DNA of 64,000 nt from Lagopus muta (GCF_023343835.1 NC_064433.1:180747777-180811776); one strand, 5' to 3'; shown: positions 10,180 through 22,872, numbered from the stretch's first letter. Numbers and translations are program-made. The notes: generated by a model from the sequence alone, not told the origin.

Positions 10180-10492
10180 AGGGCTCAAAAGGATGGGAGG
10201 GGAGCACCGGACCTCTGTTTGTGTCTATTTACGAGTGTGGACACTGATAGGAAAAGGGGAAATGGTTTCAAACTAAGACAGGAGAGGTTTAGGTTAGATA
10301 GTAGGAGGAAGTTTTTCACACAGAGCGTGCTGACACACTGGAACCGGTTGCCCAAGGAGGCTGTGGATGCCCCATGCCTGCAGGCATTCAAGGCCAGGCT
10401 GGATGTGGCTCTGGGCTGCCCGGTGGATTGAAACTAGGGGATCGCTGTGGGCCTTCTCAACCCAGGCCGCTCTATGATTCTGTGATTCTATG
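10180..10492 (+). mobile_element. CR1 LINE piece B, unit 3
   Basis: Equivalent of 4711-5023, followed directly by CR1-C. Confidence 0.92.
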
Positions 10493-10494
10493 AC

Positions 10495-11762
10495 CTGCAT
10501 GGGTTCACCACGGGTTCACCAAGGGGAGGTCGTGCTCGACCAACCTGGTGGCCTTCTACGATGTAGTAACATACTGGGTGGATGGGGGAAGAGCGGTAGG
10601 TGTAGTGTACCTTGATTTCAGCAAGGCATTTGATACTGTCTCCCACGACATCCTTATAACAAAGCTGAGGAAGTGTGGGATAGACGAGTGGACAGTGAGG
10701 TGGGTTGAGAATTGGCTGACTGGCAGAGCGCAGAGGGTCGTCATTGGCGGTGCAGAGTCTGGCTGGAGGCCTGTAACCAGTGGTGTCCCCCAGGGGTCTG
10801 TGCTGGGTCTGGTCTTGTTCAACATCTTCATCAACGACTTTGATGAGGGGATAGTGGCCACCCTCAGCAAGTTTGCTGATGATACGAAGTTGGGAGGATT
10901 GGCTGACACGCCTGAAGGCTGTGCTGCCATTCAGCGAGACCTGGATAGGCTGGAGAGCTGGGCAGTAAGAAACCGGATGAGGTTCAACAAAAGCAAGTGT
11001 AGAGTCTTACACCTAGGGAGGAATAATTGCATGCGCCACTACAGGTTGGGGGATGAGCTGCTGGAGAGGAGCTCTGCGGAGAGGGACCTGGGTGTCCAGG
11101 TGGACGACAGGTTGGCCATGAGCCAGCAGTGTGCCCTTGTGGCCAAGAGGGCCAATGGCATCCTGGGATGCATTAAAAAGAGCGTGGCCAGCAGGTCGAG
11201 GGAGGTGATCCTCCCCCTCTACTCTGCCCTGGGAAGGCCTCATCCGGAGTACTGCGTCCAGTTCTGGGCTCCCCAGTACAAAAAGGACAGGGATCTCTTG
11301 GAAAGAGTCCAGCGGAGGGCCACAAAGACGGTGAAGGGCCTGGAGCATCTCCCCTATGAAGAAAGGCTGATTGAACTGGGTCTGTTCAGCCTTGAGAAAA
11401 GACGGCTAAGAGGGGACCTGATCCAGGTTGATAAATATCTGAGGTGTGGCAGCCATAGTGGTGAGGCCAGTTTCTTTTCAGTGGTACGTGGAGACAGGAC
11501 AAGGGGAAACAGACATTAGCTGCAGCATAGGAAGTTTCGAACGAATGTGCGCAAGGACTTCTTTACTGTGAGGGTGACGGAGCACTGGAACAGGCTGCCC
11601 AGGGGGGTTGTGGAGTCTCCTTCTCTGGAGATATTCAAGTCTTCCCTGGACGCCTACCTGTGCAAACTGGTGTAGGGAACCTGCTTTGGGAGGGGGGTTG
11701 GCCTCAATGATCTCTAGAGATCCCTTCCAACCCCTACAAATCTGCGATTATGTGATTCTGTG
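10495..11762 (+). mobile_element. CR1 LINE piece C, unit 3
   Basis: Equivalent of 5026-6293. The RT remnant stays open to the stop at 11519 and its FADD core is kept. Confidence 0.92.
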
Positions 11763-11899
11763 GCCTCGTGCGCTCCTGAAAATTACGGAGTGCAGACGGA
11801 TTGCAAAAAGGGGAGGTGGAACACAGGGAGGTGGGATTTGGGTGTAGGATCCCCAGCCCCGAGCTGGGTGTGGCCATGTCGCACCAGGGAAAGGCATTG

Positions 11900-11926
11900 T
11901 GACATCACAGGCGGGGCATGACATCA
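11900..11926 (+). promoter_or_regulatory. Paired TGACATCA motifs, unit 3
   Basis: Both octamers identical to those of unit 2; the gene starts at 12065. Confidence 0.4.
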
Positions 11927-12064
11927 GTCTTTATCAAGTCACGCTGGCGGCCTCCCCCAGCTCAGACACTTGGAGCACTCGCTCCGTCCTGGTGGTCACT
12001 GCTGGAGCTCTGCTCTGGGTGACAGCCACTTGTGTGTTGAGAGCGGTCCTTGGGAGAGAGCAGG

Positions 12065-13378
12065 ATGAAGCTCAGCCTGACTCTCTTCCTCATCTTACTT
12101 GCTTTCATGTCTCCAATTCCTGACACGTCCAGCTGCCTCAGCTGGGTCGGGAACTGGGACAAAAAGCTGCTCCAGCCCGAGGAGCAGCATCCCTTAGAGA
12201 CCGAGTGCCAGCCCTCCAGCTGGCTCTCCTGGCTTGGTCTAACCACCTGCCCCACCAAGATCGAGGATGGCAACAAAAGGAACGTCCTTCACCAGGAGCA
12301 CGGACCTACTGACACCAAGAGCCAGCCCTCCAACTGGCTCTGCTGGTTTTGCCGAAACATCTGCTCCAACCAGATGGAGGACGGGAACAAAAGGCAGGTC
12401 TTTCACGAGAAGCAGAGCCCGGTTGAGATCAAGGCCCAGCCCTCCAGCTGGCTCTGCTGGTTCGGCCTAACCACCTGCCCCACAAAGATTGCGGACGGGA
12501 AGAAAGGCCAGGTCCTTCCTCAGGAGCAGCGTCCGATTGAGTCCAAGAGCCAGCCCTCCAACTGGCTCTGCTGGTTCGGCCTACCCACCTGCCCCACAAA
12601 GATTGCGGACGGGAAGAAAGGCCAGGTCCTTCCTGAGAAGCAGAGCCTGTTTGAGTCCAAGAGCCAGCCCTCCAACTGGCTCTGCTGGTTTGGACTCACA
12701 TCCTGCTCCACCCGCACAGAGGACGGGAAAACAGAACAGGTCCTTCATGAGGAGCAGCGTCTTGTTAAGTCCAAGAGCCAGCTCTCCAACTGGCTCTGCT
12801 GGTTTGGACTAACATCCTACTCCACCAAGACCGAGGACAGCAAGAAAGACCAGGTCCTTCCCGAGGAGCAGAGCCTGTTTGAGTCCAAGAGCCAGCCCTC
12901 CAACTGGCTCTGCAGGCTTGGACTGACATCTTGCTCCACCAAGACCGAGGACGGGAAGAAGAACAAGGTCTTTCATGAGGAGCAGAGCCCCGTTGACACC
13001 AAGGGCCAGCCCTCCAACTGGCTCTGCTGGATTGGACTGAACACCTGTCCTCAGAATGGAGAGAAAAAAGTTGTGCATCCTGAGAAGAGCCTGCCCGTTA
13101 ATGCTGAGCGCCGTGCCTCCCACTGGCCCTTCTGGATTGGCCTTTCTCCACACCCCAGATGGGTCCCGAACAGGGCCAGCGAGTCTGTTGAGCCAGAGGG
13201 CCCAAAGCAGCAGCCCCCGCACACCGAGCAAGACGCCTTCAGCGTGCCTGACATCCTCAGCAACTTCAAGGACTTAATAACGCCAGCCCTGATAATCTGC
13301 GTCATTCTGGATTTGTGGGGAAACTGCTATCTGTTCCGGCTGCTGTGGGTTGCCTACCAGCTCTGGAGAGATATGTGA
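12065..13378 (+). CDS. Novel 38-residue-repeat protein (copy 3)
   Basis: 437 codons, same layout as the 6596-7909 copy. Differences visible in the protein: the second Cys of repeat 6 is Tyr (TSYSTK, near 12820), Glu to Lys in the following EDS-KD block, and Glu to Asp in repeat 7 (SPVDTKG). Losing one Cys of a repeated pair would leave its partner free if the pairs form disulfides. Possible UTR intron 13394-13719. Confidence 0.7.
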   Translation: MKLSLTLFLILLAFMSPIPDTSSCLSWVGNWDKKLLQPEEQHPLETECQPSSWLSWLGLTTCPTKIEDGNKRNVLHQEHGPTDTKSQPSNWLCWFCRNICSNQMEDGNKRQVFHEKQSPVEIKAQPSSWLCWFGLTTCPTKIADGKKGQVLPQEQRPIESKSQPSNWLCWFGLPTCPTKIADGKKGQVLPEKQSLFESKSQPSNWLCWFGLTSCSTRTEDGKTEQVLHEEQRLVKSKSQLSNWLCWFGLTSYSTKTEDSKKDQVLPEEQSLFESKSQPSNWLCRLGLTSCSTKTEDGKKNKVFHEEQSPVDTKGQPSNWLCWIGLNTCPQNGEKKVVHPEKSLPVNAERRASHWPFWIGLSPHPRWVPNRASESVEPEGPKQQPPHTEQDAFSVPDILSNFKDLITPALIICVILDLWGNCYLFRLLWVAYQLWRDM

Positions 13379-13914
13379 AGACATCAGGCACACGTAAGCC
13401 TCGGGATTCATACTGCACAGAAGGGTCTGAGGGTGGGGAGCAGGGAACCGCAAAGGTCTGGTCTGTGAGGGCTTCCAAGCTAAGCAGACCTCCAGAGGTC
13501 CATCAGCTCTCCCCAGAGACTTGCCCGGCCCTAGGGCTGACAGCCAGCCCAGACTCCCATGCAAAACGGGGCCTGCCGGAGGTGCCGTGGGCCCCACGGG
13601 CTGCCCCGAGCTGTCCTGGGACGCTGGAAAAGCGGCGCAAGAATCAGAGCCCTGCAGGGCGATGCTCTGCAAAACGAGCCTGCATCCCTTTCTCTGCGCT
13701 CATGCTCTGTCATTTCCAGGGAACGGAACAAACGGCCTCAGCTTCAGAACGCGAACAGAGTGATTTCCACAAGGCGCTTCTGTCCATCTGGCAGCCTGTG
13801 GGTCAAATGGTGACCAAAGGTGGCGCTGAAGGCACCTGCAATGACAACAACATCTTCTACTGGGGGCACACCAACCTCCCCCAGATCATCACCTCCATTT
13901 TCCATCAGTCATCA

Positions 13915-13920
13915 AATAAA
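13915..13920 (+). promoter_or_regulatory. Polyadenylation signal AATAAA, copy 3
   Basis: Same hexamer and downstream GT-rich tract as copy 2. Confidence 0.55.
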
Positions 13921-13944
13921 TAACATCATCATTTCCACAGCCTG

Positions 13945-14724
13945 TGTCATTGTGGTGGCAGTGCGTCCGGGACAGCGGCAGCACTAAAGGCATTGGTGCA
14001 GGACAGCGCTGCTGTTCGGGGACTGGGGGCATGTTCCTAGGCGGGAGGAAGGGCGGTGGGCCAGGGATAAAAGAGGCATCGGTGGCTGTGAAGTGTCCAG
14101 AGACAGCCATGCCCCAGGGGAGACAGCACATATTGAGCGGGAACCTACGTCCCAGTGGGGTCATGCAGCGTCCCCCAGAGTGCACGGGGAGGTCCCGTGA
14201 GTCTCCAGCAGGCTAGGAAGCATCCAGAGCACACTGGGAATCCTCAGCTGGGCCAGTTCTGCCAGGATCCCGTGCGCATCACCTTCACAGAGGAGGCTCG
14301 CAGCAAGGGAGCCTTCCCAGAAAGGGAAAACGGCGGCAAAGCACCACAGCACGATCTGCTGGGGAAGGGAGGGAGGCCCTGCGGCACGGCGGCTCAGACT
14401 CCCTGGCCCGTTTCGTCCCTCTGCTTATTACTGCTGACTGGTAGCTCAGGCCGGCAGCCATGAAGTTGCTGAGAGAAGCCTGTGGGCTGTCAAACGGGAC
14501 TTTGGGGCACTGGCGCGCTGTCACGGCTCCAGCCCTGCGCTGTGACTAATGGGGTGGAGGGACAAGCGAACCCACGAACCAGGAAAGGGGCAAGGGAGGG
14601 GGTGAAAAGGTAGGGAGATGGGCCTAACAACAAAACAACGGGAACGAGCTAAGGGAGAAAACAATGATTTTCTGAGTACACTAATTTTCTGAGTATGCCA
14701 GCGGGATGCAAGATTAAGAACACA
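13945..14724. other. Unit spacer without recognised gene (unit 3)
   Basis: Equivalent of 3007-3786; nothing recognised. Confidence 0.6.
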
Positions 14725-15475
14725 GATGAGGTTTGCCAAAAGCAAGCGCAGAGTCTTGCACCTCGGAAGGAACAGCCGCAAGTATCAGTACAGGCTGGGA
14801 CCCGACCTGCTGGAGAGGAGCTCTGCGGTGAGGAACCGGGGGCTCCAGGTGGACAACAGGCTGGCCATGAGCCAGCAGGGTGCCCTGGTGGCCAAGAAGG
14901 CCAGTGGGATCCCACAGGGCATTAAAAGGAGCGTGGCCGGCAGGTCAAGGGAGGTGATCCTCTCCCTCCACTCTGCCCTGGTCAGGCCTCACCAGGACTA
15001 TGGCGTCCGGTTCTGGGCTCCCCGGTACAAGAAAAGGCCGCCATCTCCTGGAAAGAGTCCAGCGGAGGGCCACGAAGATGATCAAGGGCCTGGAGCACCT
15101 CTCTTACGAGGAAAGGCTGAGCGACCTGGCTCTGTTCAGCCTTGAGAAAAGAAGACTCGGAGGGGACCTGATCAATGTCTGTACCTATGGGGTGACGGCG
15201 GCCAAAATACAAGGCCAAGCTCTTTGCAGCCGTGCGTGCTGATAGGACAATGGCCAAAGTAGGAAGTCCTGCACAAACGTGCAGAAGAAACTCCTCACAG
15301 AGAGGACGACAGAGCACTGGAACTCCTGCCAAGGGAGGCTGTGGAGTCTCCTTGTCTGGAGATGTCCAAGACCTGCCTGGACGCCAACCTGTGCAACCTG
15401 GTCTACGGAGCCTGCTTTGGCAAAAATCGATCGTCTCGAGAGGTCCCTTCCAGCCCCTACAATTCTGTGATTCTG
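14725..15475 (+). mobile_element. CR1 LINE piece A, unit 3
   Basis: Has the 8-bp deletion of units 1-2 but already carries the CTCGAG base state seen in units 4-5 just downstream, so it is intermediate in type. Confidence 0.92.
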
Positions 15476-15648
15476 CATCAGGGAGAACACTGTGCTGCCA
15501 AGGAGGAGAAGGCAAATACGGACACTGCTGCGGGAGGTGTCAAAGCAAAGGTTCAAATCTCTCGGTCTGTACTGTCATCTATTCTTTTATTTTCTTTCCG
15601 ACGTATAAATAAAGGAAATTAATCCAATATTCATTGCTGTTGGAGTGA

Positions 15649-15961
15649 AGGGCTCAAAAGGATGGGAGGGGAGCACCGGACCTCTGTTTGTGTCTATTTA
15701 CGAGTGTGGACACTGATAGGAAAAGGGGAAATGGTTTCAAACTAAGACAGGAGAGGTTTAGGTTAGATAGTAGGAGGAAGTTTTTCACACAGAGCGTGCT
15801 GACACACTGGAACCGGTTGCCCAAGGAGGCTGTGGATGCCCCATGCCTGCAGGCATTCAAGGCCAGGCTGGATGTGGCTCTGGGCTGCCCGGTGGATTGA
15901 AACTAGGGGATCACTGTGGGCCTTCTCAACCCAGGCCGCTCTATGATTCTGTGATTCAATG
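15649..15961 (+). mobile_element. CR1 LINE piece B, unit 4
   Basis: Equivalent of 4711-5023; the tail reads ATTCAATGA instead of ATTCTATGA. Confidence 0.92.
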
Positions 15962-15963
15962 AC

Positions 15964-17231
15964 CTGCATGGGTTCACCACGGGTTCACCAAGGGGAGGTC
16001 GTGCTCGACCAACCTGGTGGCCTTCTACGATGTAGTCACATACTGGGTGGATGGGGGAAGAGCGGTAGGTGTAGTGTACCTTGATTTCAGCAAGGCATTT
16101 GATACTGTCTCCCACGACATCCTTATAACAAAGCTGAGGAAGTGTGGGATAGACGAGTGGACAGTGAGGTGGGTTGAGAATTGGCTGACTGGCAGAGCGC
16201 AGAGGGTCGTCATTGGCGGTGCAGAGTCTGGCTGGAGGCCTGTAACCAGTGGTGTCCCCCAGGGGTCTGTGCTGGGTCTGGTCTTGTTCAACATCTTCAT
16301 CAACGACTTTGATGAGGGGATAGTGGCCACCCTCAGCAAGTTTGCTGATGATACGAAGTTGGGAGGATTGGCTGACACTCCTGAAGGCTGTGCTGCCATT
16401 CAGCGAGACCTGGATAGGCTGGAGAGCTGGGCAGTAAGAAACCGGATGAGGTTCAACAAAAGCAAGTGTAGAGTCTTACACCTAGGGAGGAATAATTGCA
16501 TGCGCCACTACAGGCTGGGGGATGAGCTGCTGGAGAGGAGCTCTGCGGAGAGGGACCTGGGTGTCCAGGTGGACGACAGGTTGGCCATGAGCCAGCAGTG
16601 TGCCCTTGTGGCCAAGAGGGCCAATGGCATCCTGGGATGCATTAAAAAGAGCGTGGCCAGCAGGTCGAGGGAGGTGATCCTCCCCCTCTACTCTGCCCTG
16701 GGAAGGCCTCATCCGGAGTACTGCATCCAGTTCTGGGCTCCCCAGTACAAAAAGGACAGGGATCTCTTGGAAAGAGTCCAGCGGAGGGCCACAAAGACGG
16801 TGAAGGGCCTGGAGCATCTCCCCTATGAAGAAAGGCTGATTGAACTGGGTCTGTTCTGCCTTGAGAAAAGACGGCTAAGAGGGGACCTGATCCAGGTTGA
16901 TAAATATCTGAGGTGTGGCAGCCATAGTGGTGAGGCCAGTCTCTTTTCAGTGGTACGTGGAGACAGGACAAGGGGAAACAGACATTAGCTGCAGCATAGG
17001 AAGTTTCGAACGAATGTGCGCAAGGACTTCTTTACTGTGAGGGTGACGGAGCACTGGAACAGGCTGCCCAGGGGGGTTGTGGAGTCTCCTTCTCTGGAGA
17101 TATTCAAGTCTTCCCTGGACGCCTACCTGTGCAAACTGGTGTAGGGAACCTGCTTTGGGAGGGGGGTTGGTCTCAATGATCTCTAGAGATCCCTTCCAAC
17201 CCCTACAAATCTGCGATTATGTGATTCTGTG
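15964..17231 (+). mobile_element. CR1 LINE piece C, unit 4
   Basis: RT remnant open to 16988, FADD core kept. It has private substitutions in the coding tail (LFCLEKRR near 16855, SLFSVV near 16940). Confidence 0.92.
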
Positions 17232-17368
17232 GCCTCGTGCGCTCCTGAAAATTACGGAGTGCAGACGGATTGCAAAAAGGGGAGGTGGAACACAGGGAGG
17301 TGGGATTTGGGTGTAGGATCCCCAGCCCCGAGCTGGGTGTGGCCATGTCGCACCAGGGAAAGGCATTG

Positions 17369-17395
17369 TGACATCACAGGCGGGGCATGACATCA
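17369..17395 (+). promoter_or_regulatory. Paired TGACATCA motifs, unit 4
   Basis: Both octamers intact; the gene starts at 17534. Confidence 0.4.
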
Positions 17396-17533
17396 GTCTT
17401 TATCAAGTCACGCTGGCGGCCTCCCCCAGCTCAGACACTTGGAGCACTCGCTCCGTCCTGGTGGTCACTGCTGGAGCTCTGCTCTGGGTGACAGCCACTT
17501 GTGTGTTGAGAGCGGTCCTTGGGAGAGAGCAGG

Positions 17534-18847
17534 ATGAAGCTCAGCCTGACTCTCTTCCTCATCTTACTTGCTTTCATGTCTCCAATTCCTGACACGTCCA
17601 GCTGCCTCAGCTGGGTCGGGAACTGGGACAAAAAGCTGCTCCAGCCCGAGGAGCAGCATCCCTTAGAGACCGAGTGCCAGCCCTCCAGCTGGCTCTCCTG
17701 GCTTGGTCTAACCACCTGCCCCACCAAGATCGAGGATGGCAACAAAAGGAACGTCCTTCACCAGGAGCACGGACCTACTGACACCAAGAGCCAGCCCTCC
17801 AACTGGCTCTGCTGGTTTTGCCGAAACATCTGCTCCAACCAGATGGAGGACGGGAACAAAAGGCAGGTCTTTCACGAGAAGCAGAGCCCGGTTGAGATCA
17901 AGGCCCAGCCCTCCAGCTGGCTCTGCTGGTTCGGCCTAACCACCTGCCCCACAAAGATTGCGGACGGGAAGAAAGGCCAGGTCCTTCCTCAGGAGCAGCG
18001 TCCGATTGAGTCCAAGAGCCAGCCCTCCAACTGGCTCTGCTGGTTCGGCCTACCCACCTGCCCCACAAAGATTGCGGACGGGAAGAAAGGCCAGGTCCTT
18101 CCTGAGAAGCAGAGCCTGTTTGAGTCCAAGAGCCAGCCCTCCAACTGGCTCTGCTGGTTTGGACTCACATCCTGCTCCACCCGCACAGAGGACGGGAAAA
18201 CAGAACAGGTCCTTCATGAGGAGCAGCGTCTTGTTAAGTCCAAGAGCCAGCTCTCCAACTGGCTCTGCTGGTTTGGACTAACATCCTGCTCCACCAAGAC
18301 CGAGGACAGCAAGAAAGACCAGGTCCTTCCCGAGGAGCAGAGCCTGTTTGAGTCCAAGAGCCAGCCCTCCAACTGGCTCTGCAGGCTTGGACTGACATCT
18401 TGCTCCACCAAGACCGAGGACGGGAAGAAGAACAAGGTCTTTCATGAGGAGCAGAGCCCCGTTGAGACCAAGGGCCAGCCCTCCAACTGGCTCTGCTGGA
18501 TTGGACTGAACACCTGTCCTCAGAATGGAGAGAAAAAAGTTGTGCATCCTGAGAAGAGCCTGCCCGTTAATGCTGAGCGCCGTGCCTCCCACTGGCCCTT
18601 CTGGATTGGCCTTTCTCCACACCCCAGATGGGTCCCGAACAGGGCCAGCGAGTCTGTTGAGCCAGAGGGCCCAAAGCAGCAGCCCCCGCACACCGAGCAA
18701 GACGCCTTCAGCGTGCCTGACATCCTCAACAACTTCAAGGACTTAATAACGCCAGCCCTGATAATCTGCGTCATTCTGGATTTGTGGGGAAACTGCTATC
18801 TGTTCCGGCTGCTGTGGGTTGCCTACCAGCTCTGGAGAGATATGTGA
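17534..18847 (+). CDS. Novel 38-residue-repeat protein (copy 4)
   Basis: 437 codons, intact. It shares Lys in the EDSKKD block with copy 3 and Asn in ILNNFKD, just before the hydrophobic C-terminus, with copy 5. Possible UTR intron 18863-19188. Confidence 0.7.
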   Translation: MKLSLTLFLILLAFMSPIPDTSSCLSWVGNWDKKLLQPEEQHPLETECQPSSWLSWLGLTTCPTKIEDGNKRNVLHQEHGPTDTKSQPSNWLCWFCRNICSNQMEDGNKRQVFHEKQSPVEIKAQPSSWLCWFGLTTCPTKIADGKKGQVLPQEQRPIESKSQPSNWLCWFGLPTCPTKIADGKKGQVLPEKQSLFESKSQPSNWLCWFGLTSCSTRTEDGKTEQVLHEEQRLVKSKSQLSNWLCWFGLTSCSTKTEDSKKDQVLPEEQSLFESKSQPSNWLCRLGLTSCSTKTEDGKKNKVFHEEQSPVETKGQPSNWLCWIGLNTCPQNGEKKVVHPEKSLPVNAERRASHWPFWIGLSPHPRWVPNRASESVEPEGPKQQPPHTEQDAFSVPDILNNFKDLITPALIICVILDLWGNCYLFRLLWVAYQLWRDM

Positions 18848-19383
18848 AGACATCAGGCACACGTAAGCCTCGGGATTCATACTGCACAGAAGGGTCTGAG
18901 GGTGGGGAGCAGGGAACCGCAAAGGTCTGGTCTGTGAGGGCTTCCAAGCTAAGCAGACCTCCAGAGGTCCATCAGCTCTCCCCAGAGACTTGCCCGGCCC
19001 TAGGGCTGACAGCCAGCCCAGACTCCCATGCAAAACGGGGCCTGCCGGAGGTGCCGTGGGCCCCACGGGCTGCCCCGAGCTGTCCTGGGACGCTGGAAAA
19101 GCGGCGCAAGAATCAGAGCCCTGCAGGGCGATGCTCTGCAAAACGAGCCTGCATCCCTTTCTCTGCGCTCATGCTCTGTCATTTCCAGGGAACGGAACAA
19201 ACGGCCTCAGCTTCAGAACGCGAACAGAGTGATTTCCACAAGGCGCTTCTGTCCATCTGGCAGCCTGTGGGCCAAATGGTGACCAAAGGTGGCGCTGAAG
19301 GCACCTGCGATGACAACAACATCTTCTACTGGGGGCACACCAACCTCCCCCAGATCATCACCTCCATTTTCCATCAGTCATCA

Positions 19384-19389
19384 AATAAA
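19384..19389 (+). promoter_or_regulatory. Polyadenylation signal AATAAA, copy 4
   Basis: Same context as copy 2. Confidence 0.55.
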
Positions 19390-19413
19390 TAACATCATCA
19401 TTTCCACAGCCTG

Positions 19414-20193
19414 TGTCATTGTGGTGGCAGTGCGTCCGGGACAGCGGCAGCACTAAAGGCATTGGTGCAGGACAGCGCTGCTGTTCGGGGACTGGGGGCA
19501 TGTTCCTAGGCGGGAGGAAGGGCGGTGGGCCAGGGATAAAAGAGGCATCGGTGGCTGTGAAGTGTCCAGAGACAGCCATGCCCCAGGGGAGAGAGCACAT
19601 ATTGAGCGGGAACCTACGTCCCAGTGGGGTCATGCAGCGTCCCCCAGAGTGCACGGGGAGGTCCCGTGAGTCTCCAGCAGGCTAGGAAGCATCCAGAGCA
19701 CACTGGGAATCCTCAGCTGGGCCAGTTCTGCCAGGATCCCGTGCGCATCACCTTCACAGAGGAGGCTCGCAGCAAGGGAGCCTTCCCAGAAAGGGAAAAC
19801 GGCGGCAAAGCACCACAGCACGATCTGCTGGGGAAGGGAGGGAGGCCCTGCGGCACGGCGGCTCAGACTCCCTGGCCCGTTTCGTCCCTCTGCTTATTAC
19901 TGCTGACTGGTAGCTCAGGCCGGCAGCCATGAAGTCGCTGAGAGAAGCCTGTATGCTGTCAAACGGGACTTTGGGGCACTGGCGCGGTGTCACGGCTCCA
20001 GCCCTGCGCTGTGACTAATGGGGTGGAGGGACAAGCGAACCCACGAAGCAGGAAAGGGGCAAGAGAGGTGGTGAAAAGGTAGGGAGATGGGCCTAACAAC
20101 AAAACAACGGGAACGAGCTAAGGGAGAAAACAATGATTTTCTGAGTACACTAATTTTCTGAGTATGCCAGCGGGATGCAAGATTAAGAAAACA
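19414..20193. other. Unit spacer without recognised gene (unit 4)
   Basis: Equivalent of 3007-3786; nothing recognised. Confidence 0.6.
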
Positions 20194-20952
20194 GATGAGG
20201 TTTGCCAAAAGCAAGCGCAGAGTCTTGCACCTCGGAAGGAACAGCCGCAAGTATCAGTACAGGCTGGGACCCGACCTGCTGGAGAGGAGCTCTGCGGTGA
20301 GGAACCGGGGGCTCCAGGTGGACAACAGGCTGGCCATGAGCCAGCAGGGTGCCCTGGTGGCCAAGAAGGCCAGTGGGATCCCACAGGGCATTAAAAGGAG
20401 CGTGGCCGGCAGGTCAAGGGAGGTGATCCTCTCCCTCCACTCTGCCCTGGTCAGGCCTCACCAGGACTATGGCGTCCGGTTCTGGGCTCCCCGGTACAAG
20501 AAAAGGCCGCCATCTCCTGGAAAGAGTCCAGCGGAGGGCCACGAAGATGATCAAGGGCCTGGAGCACCTCTCTTACGAGGAAAGGCTGAGCGACCTGGCT
20601 CTGTTCAGCCTTGAGAAAAGAAGACTCGGAGGGGACCTGATCAATGTCTGTACCTATGGGGTGACGGCGGCCAAAATACAAGGCCAAGCTCTTTGCAGCC
20701 GTGCGTGCTGATAGGACAATGGCCAAAGTAGGAAGTCCTGCACAAACGTGCAGAAGAAACTCCTCACAGAGAGGACGACAGAGCACTGGAACTCCTGCCA
20801 AGGGAGGCTGTGGAGTCTCCTTGTCTGGAGATGTCCAAGACCTGCCTGGACGCCAACCTGTGCAACCTGGTCTACGGAGCCTGCTTTGGCAAAAAGGTTG
20901 GACTCGATCGTCTCGAGAGGTCCCTTCCAGCCCCTACAATTCTGTGATTCTG
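20194..20952 (+). mobile_element. CR1 LINE piece A, unit 4 (with the extra 8 bp)
   Basis: Near 20896 it retains GGTTGGAC, which matches the usual CR1 3' UTR wording (GGTTGGACT..ATGATC). The longer form is therefore probably ancestral and the short form in units 1-3 derived. Confidence 0.92.
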
Positions 20953-21125
20953 CATCAGGGAGAACACTGTGCTGCCAAGGAGGAGAAGGCAAATACGGAC
21001 ACTGCTGCGGGAGGTGTCAAAGCAAAGGTTCAAATCTCTCGGTCTGTACTGTCATCTATTCTTTTATTTTCTTTCCGACGTATAAATAAAGGAAATTAAT
21101 CCAATATTCATTGCTGTTGGAGTGA

Positions 21126-21438
21126 AGGGCTCAAAAGGATGGGAGGGGAGCACCGGACCTCTGTTTGTGTCTATTTACGAGTGTGGACATTGATAGGAAA
21201 AGGGGAAATGGTTTCAAACTAAGACAGGAGAGGTTTAGGTTAGATAGTAGGAGGAAGTTTTTCACACAGAGCGTGCTGACACACTGGAACCGGTTGCCCA
21301 AGGAGGCTGTGGATGCCCCATGCCTGCAGGCATTCAAGGCCAGGCTGGATGTGGCTCTGGGCTGCCCGGTGGATTGAAACTAGGGGATCGCTGTGGGCCT
21401 TCTCAACCCAGGCCGCTCTATGATTCTGTGATTCAATG
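21126..21438 (+). mobile_element. CR1 LINE piece B, unit 5
   Basis: Equivalent of 4711-5023, with a private C-to-T near 21189. Confidence 0.92.
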
Positions 21439-21440
21439 AC

Positions 21441-22708
21441 CTGCATGGGTTCACCACGGGTTCACCAAGGGGAGGTCGTGCTCGACCAACCTGGTGGCCT
21501 TCTACGATGTAGTCACATACTGGGTGGATGGGGGAAGAGCGGTAGATGTAGTGTACCTTGATTTCAGCAAGGCATTTGATACTGTCTCCCACAACATCCT
21601 TATAACAAAGCTGAGGAAGTGTGGGATAGACGAGTGGACAGTGAGGTGGGTTGAGAATTGGCTGACTGGCAGAGCGCAGAGGGTCGTCATTGGCGGTGCA
21701 GAGTCTGGCTGGAGACCTGTAACCAGTGGTGTCCCCCAGGGGTCTGTGCTGGGTCTGGTCTTGTTCAACATCTTCATCAACGACTTTGATGAGGGGATAG
21801 TGGCCACCCTCAGCAAGTTTGCTGATGATACGAAGTTGGGAGGATTGGCTGACACGCCTGAAGGCTGTGCTGCCATTCAGCGAGGCCTGGATAGGCTGGA
21901 GAGCTGGGCAGTAAGAAACCGGATGAGGTTCAACAAAAGCAAGAGTAGAGTCTTACACCTAGGGAGGAATAATTGCATGCGCCACTACAGGCTGGGGGAT
22001 GAGCTGCTGGAGAGGAGCTCTGCGGAGAGGGACCTGGGTGTCCTGGTGGACGACAGGTTGGCCATGAGCCAGCAGTGTGCCCTTGTGGCCAAGAGGGCCA
22101 ATGGCATCCTGGGATGCATTAAAAAGAGCGTGGCCAGCAGGTCGAGGGAGGTGATCCTCCCCCTCTACTCTGCCCTGGGAAGGCCTCATCCGGAGTACTG
22201 CGTCCAGTTCTGGGCTCCCCAGTACAAAAAAGACAGGGATCTCTTGGAAAGAGTCCAGCGGAGGGCCACAAAGACGGTGAAGGGCCTGGAGCATCTCCCC
22301 TATGAAGAAAGGCTGATTGAACTGGGTCTGTTCAGCCTTGAGAAAAGACGGCTAAGAGGGGACCTGATCCAGGTTGATAAATATCTGAGGTGTGGCAGCC
22401 ATAGTGGTGAGGCCAGTTTCTTTTCAGTGGTACGTGGAGACAGGACAAGGGGAAACAGACATTAGCTGCAGCATAGGAAGTTTCGAACGAATGTGCGCAA
22501 GGACTTCTTTACTGTGAGGGTGACGGAGCACTGGAACAGGCTGCCCAGGGGGGTTGTGGAGTCTCCTTCTCTGGAGATATTCAAGTCTTCCCTGGACGCC
22601 TACCTGTGCAAACTGGTGTAGGGAACCTGCTTTGGGAGGGGGGTTGGTCTCAATGATCTCTAGAGATCCCTTCCAACCCCTACAAATCTGCGATTATGTG
22701 ATTCTGTG
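21441..22708 (+). mobile_element. CR1 LINE piece C, unit 5
   Basis: RT remnant open to 22465. It has several private substitutions (for example KSKSRV for KSKCRV near 21943) and shares GVLVDDRL with unit 1, where units 2-4 read GVQVDDRL. Confidence 0.92.
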
Positions 22709-22845
22709 GCCTCGTGCGCTCCTGAAAATTACGGAGTGCAGACGGATTGCAAAAAGGGGAGGTGGAACACAGGGAGGTGGGATTTGGGTGTAGGATCCCC
22801 AGCCCCGAGCTGGGTGTGGCCATGTCGCACCAGGGAAAGGCATTG

Positions 22846-22872
22846 TGACATCACAGGCGGGGCATGACATCA
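22846..22872 (+). promoter_or_regulatory. Paired TGACATCA motifs, unit 5
   Basis: Both octamers intact; the gene starts at 23011. Confidence 0.4.
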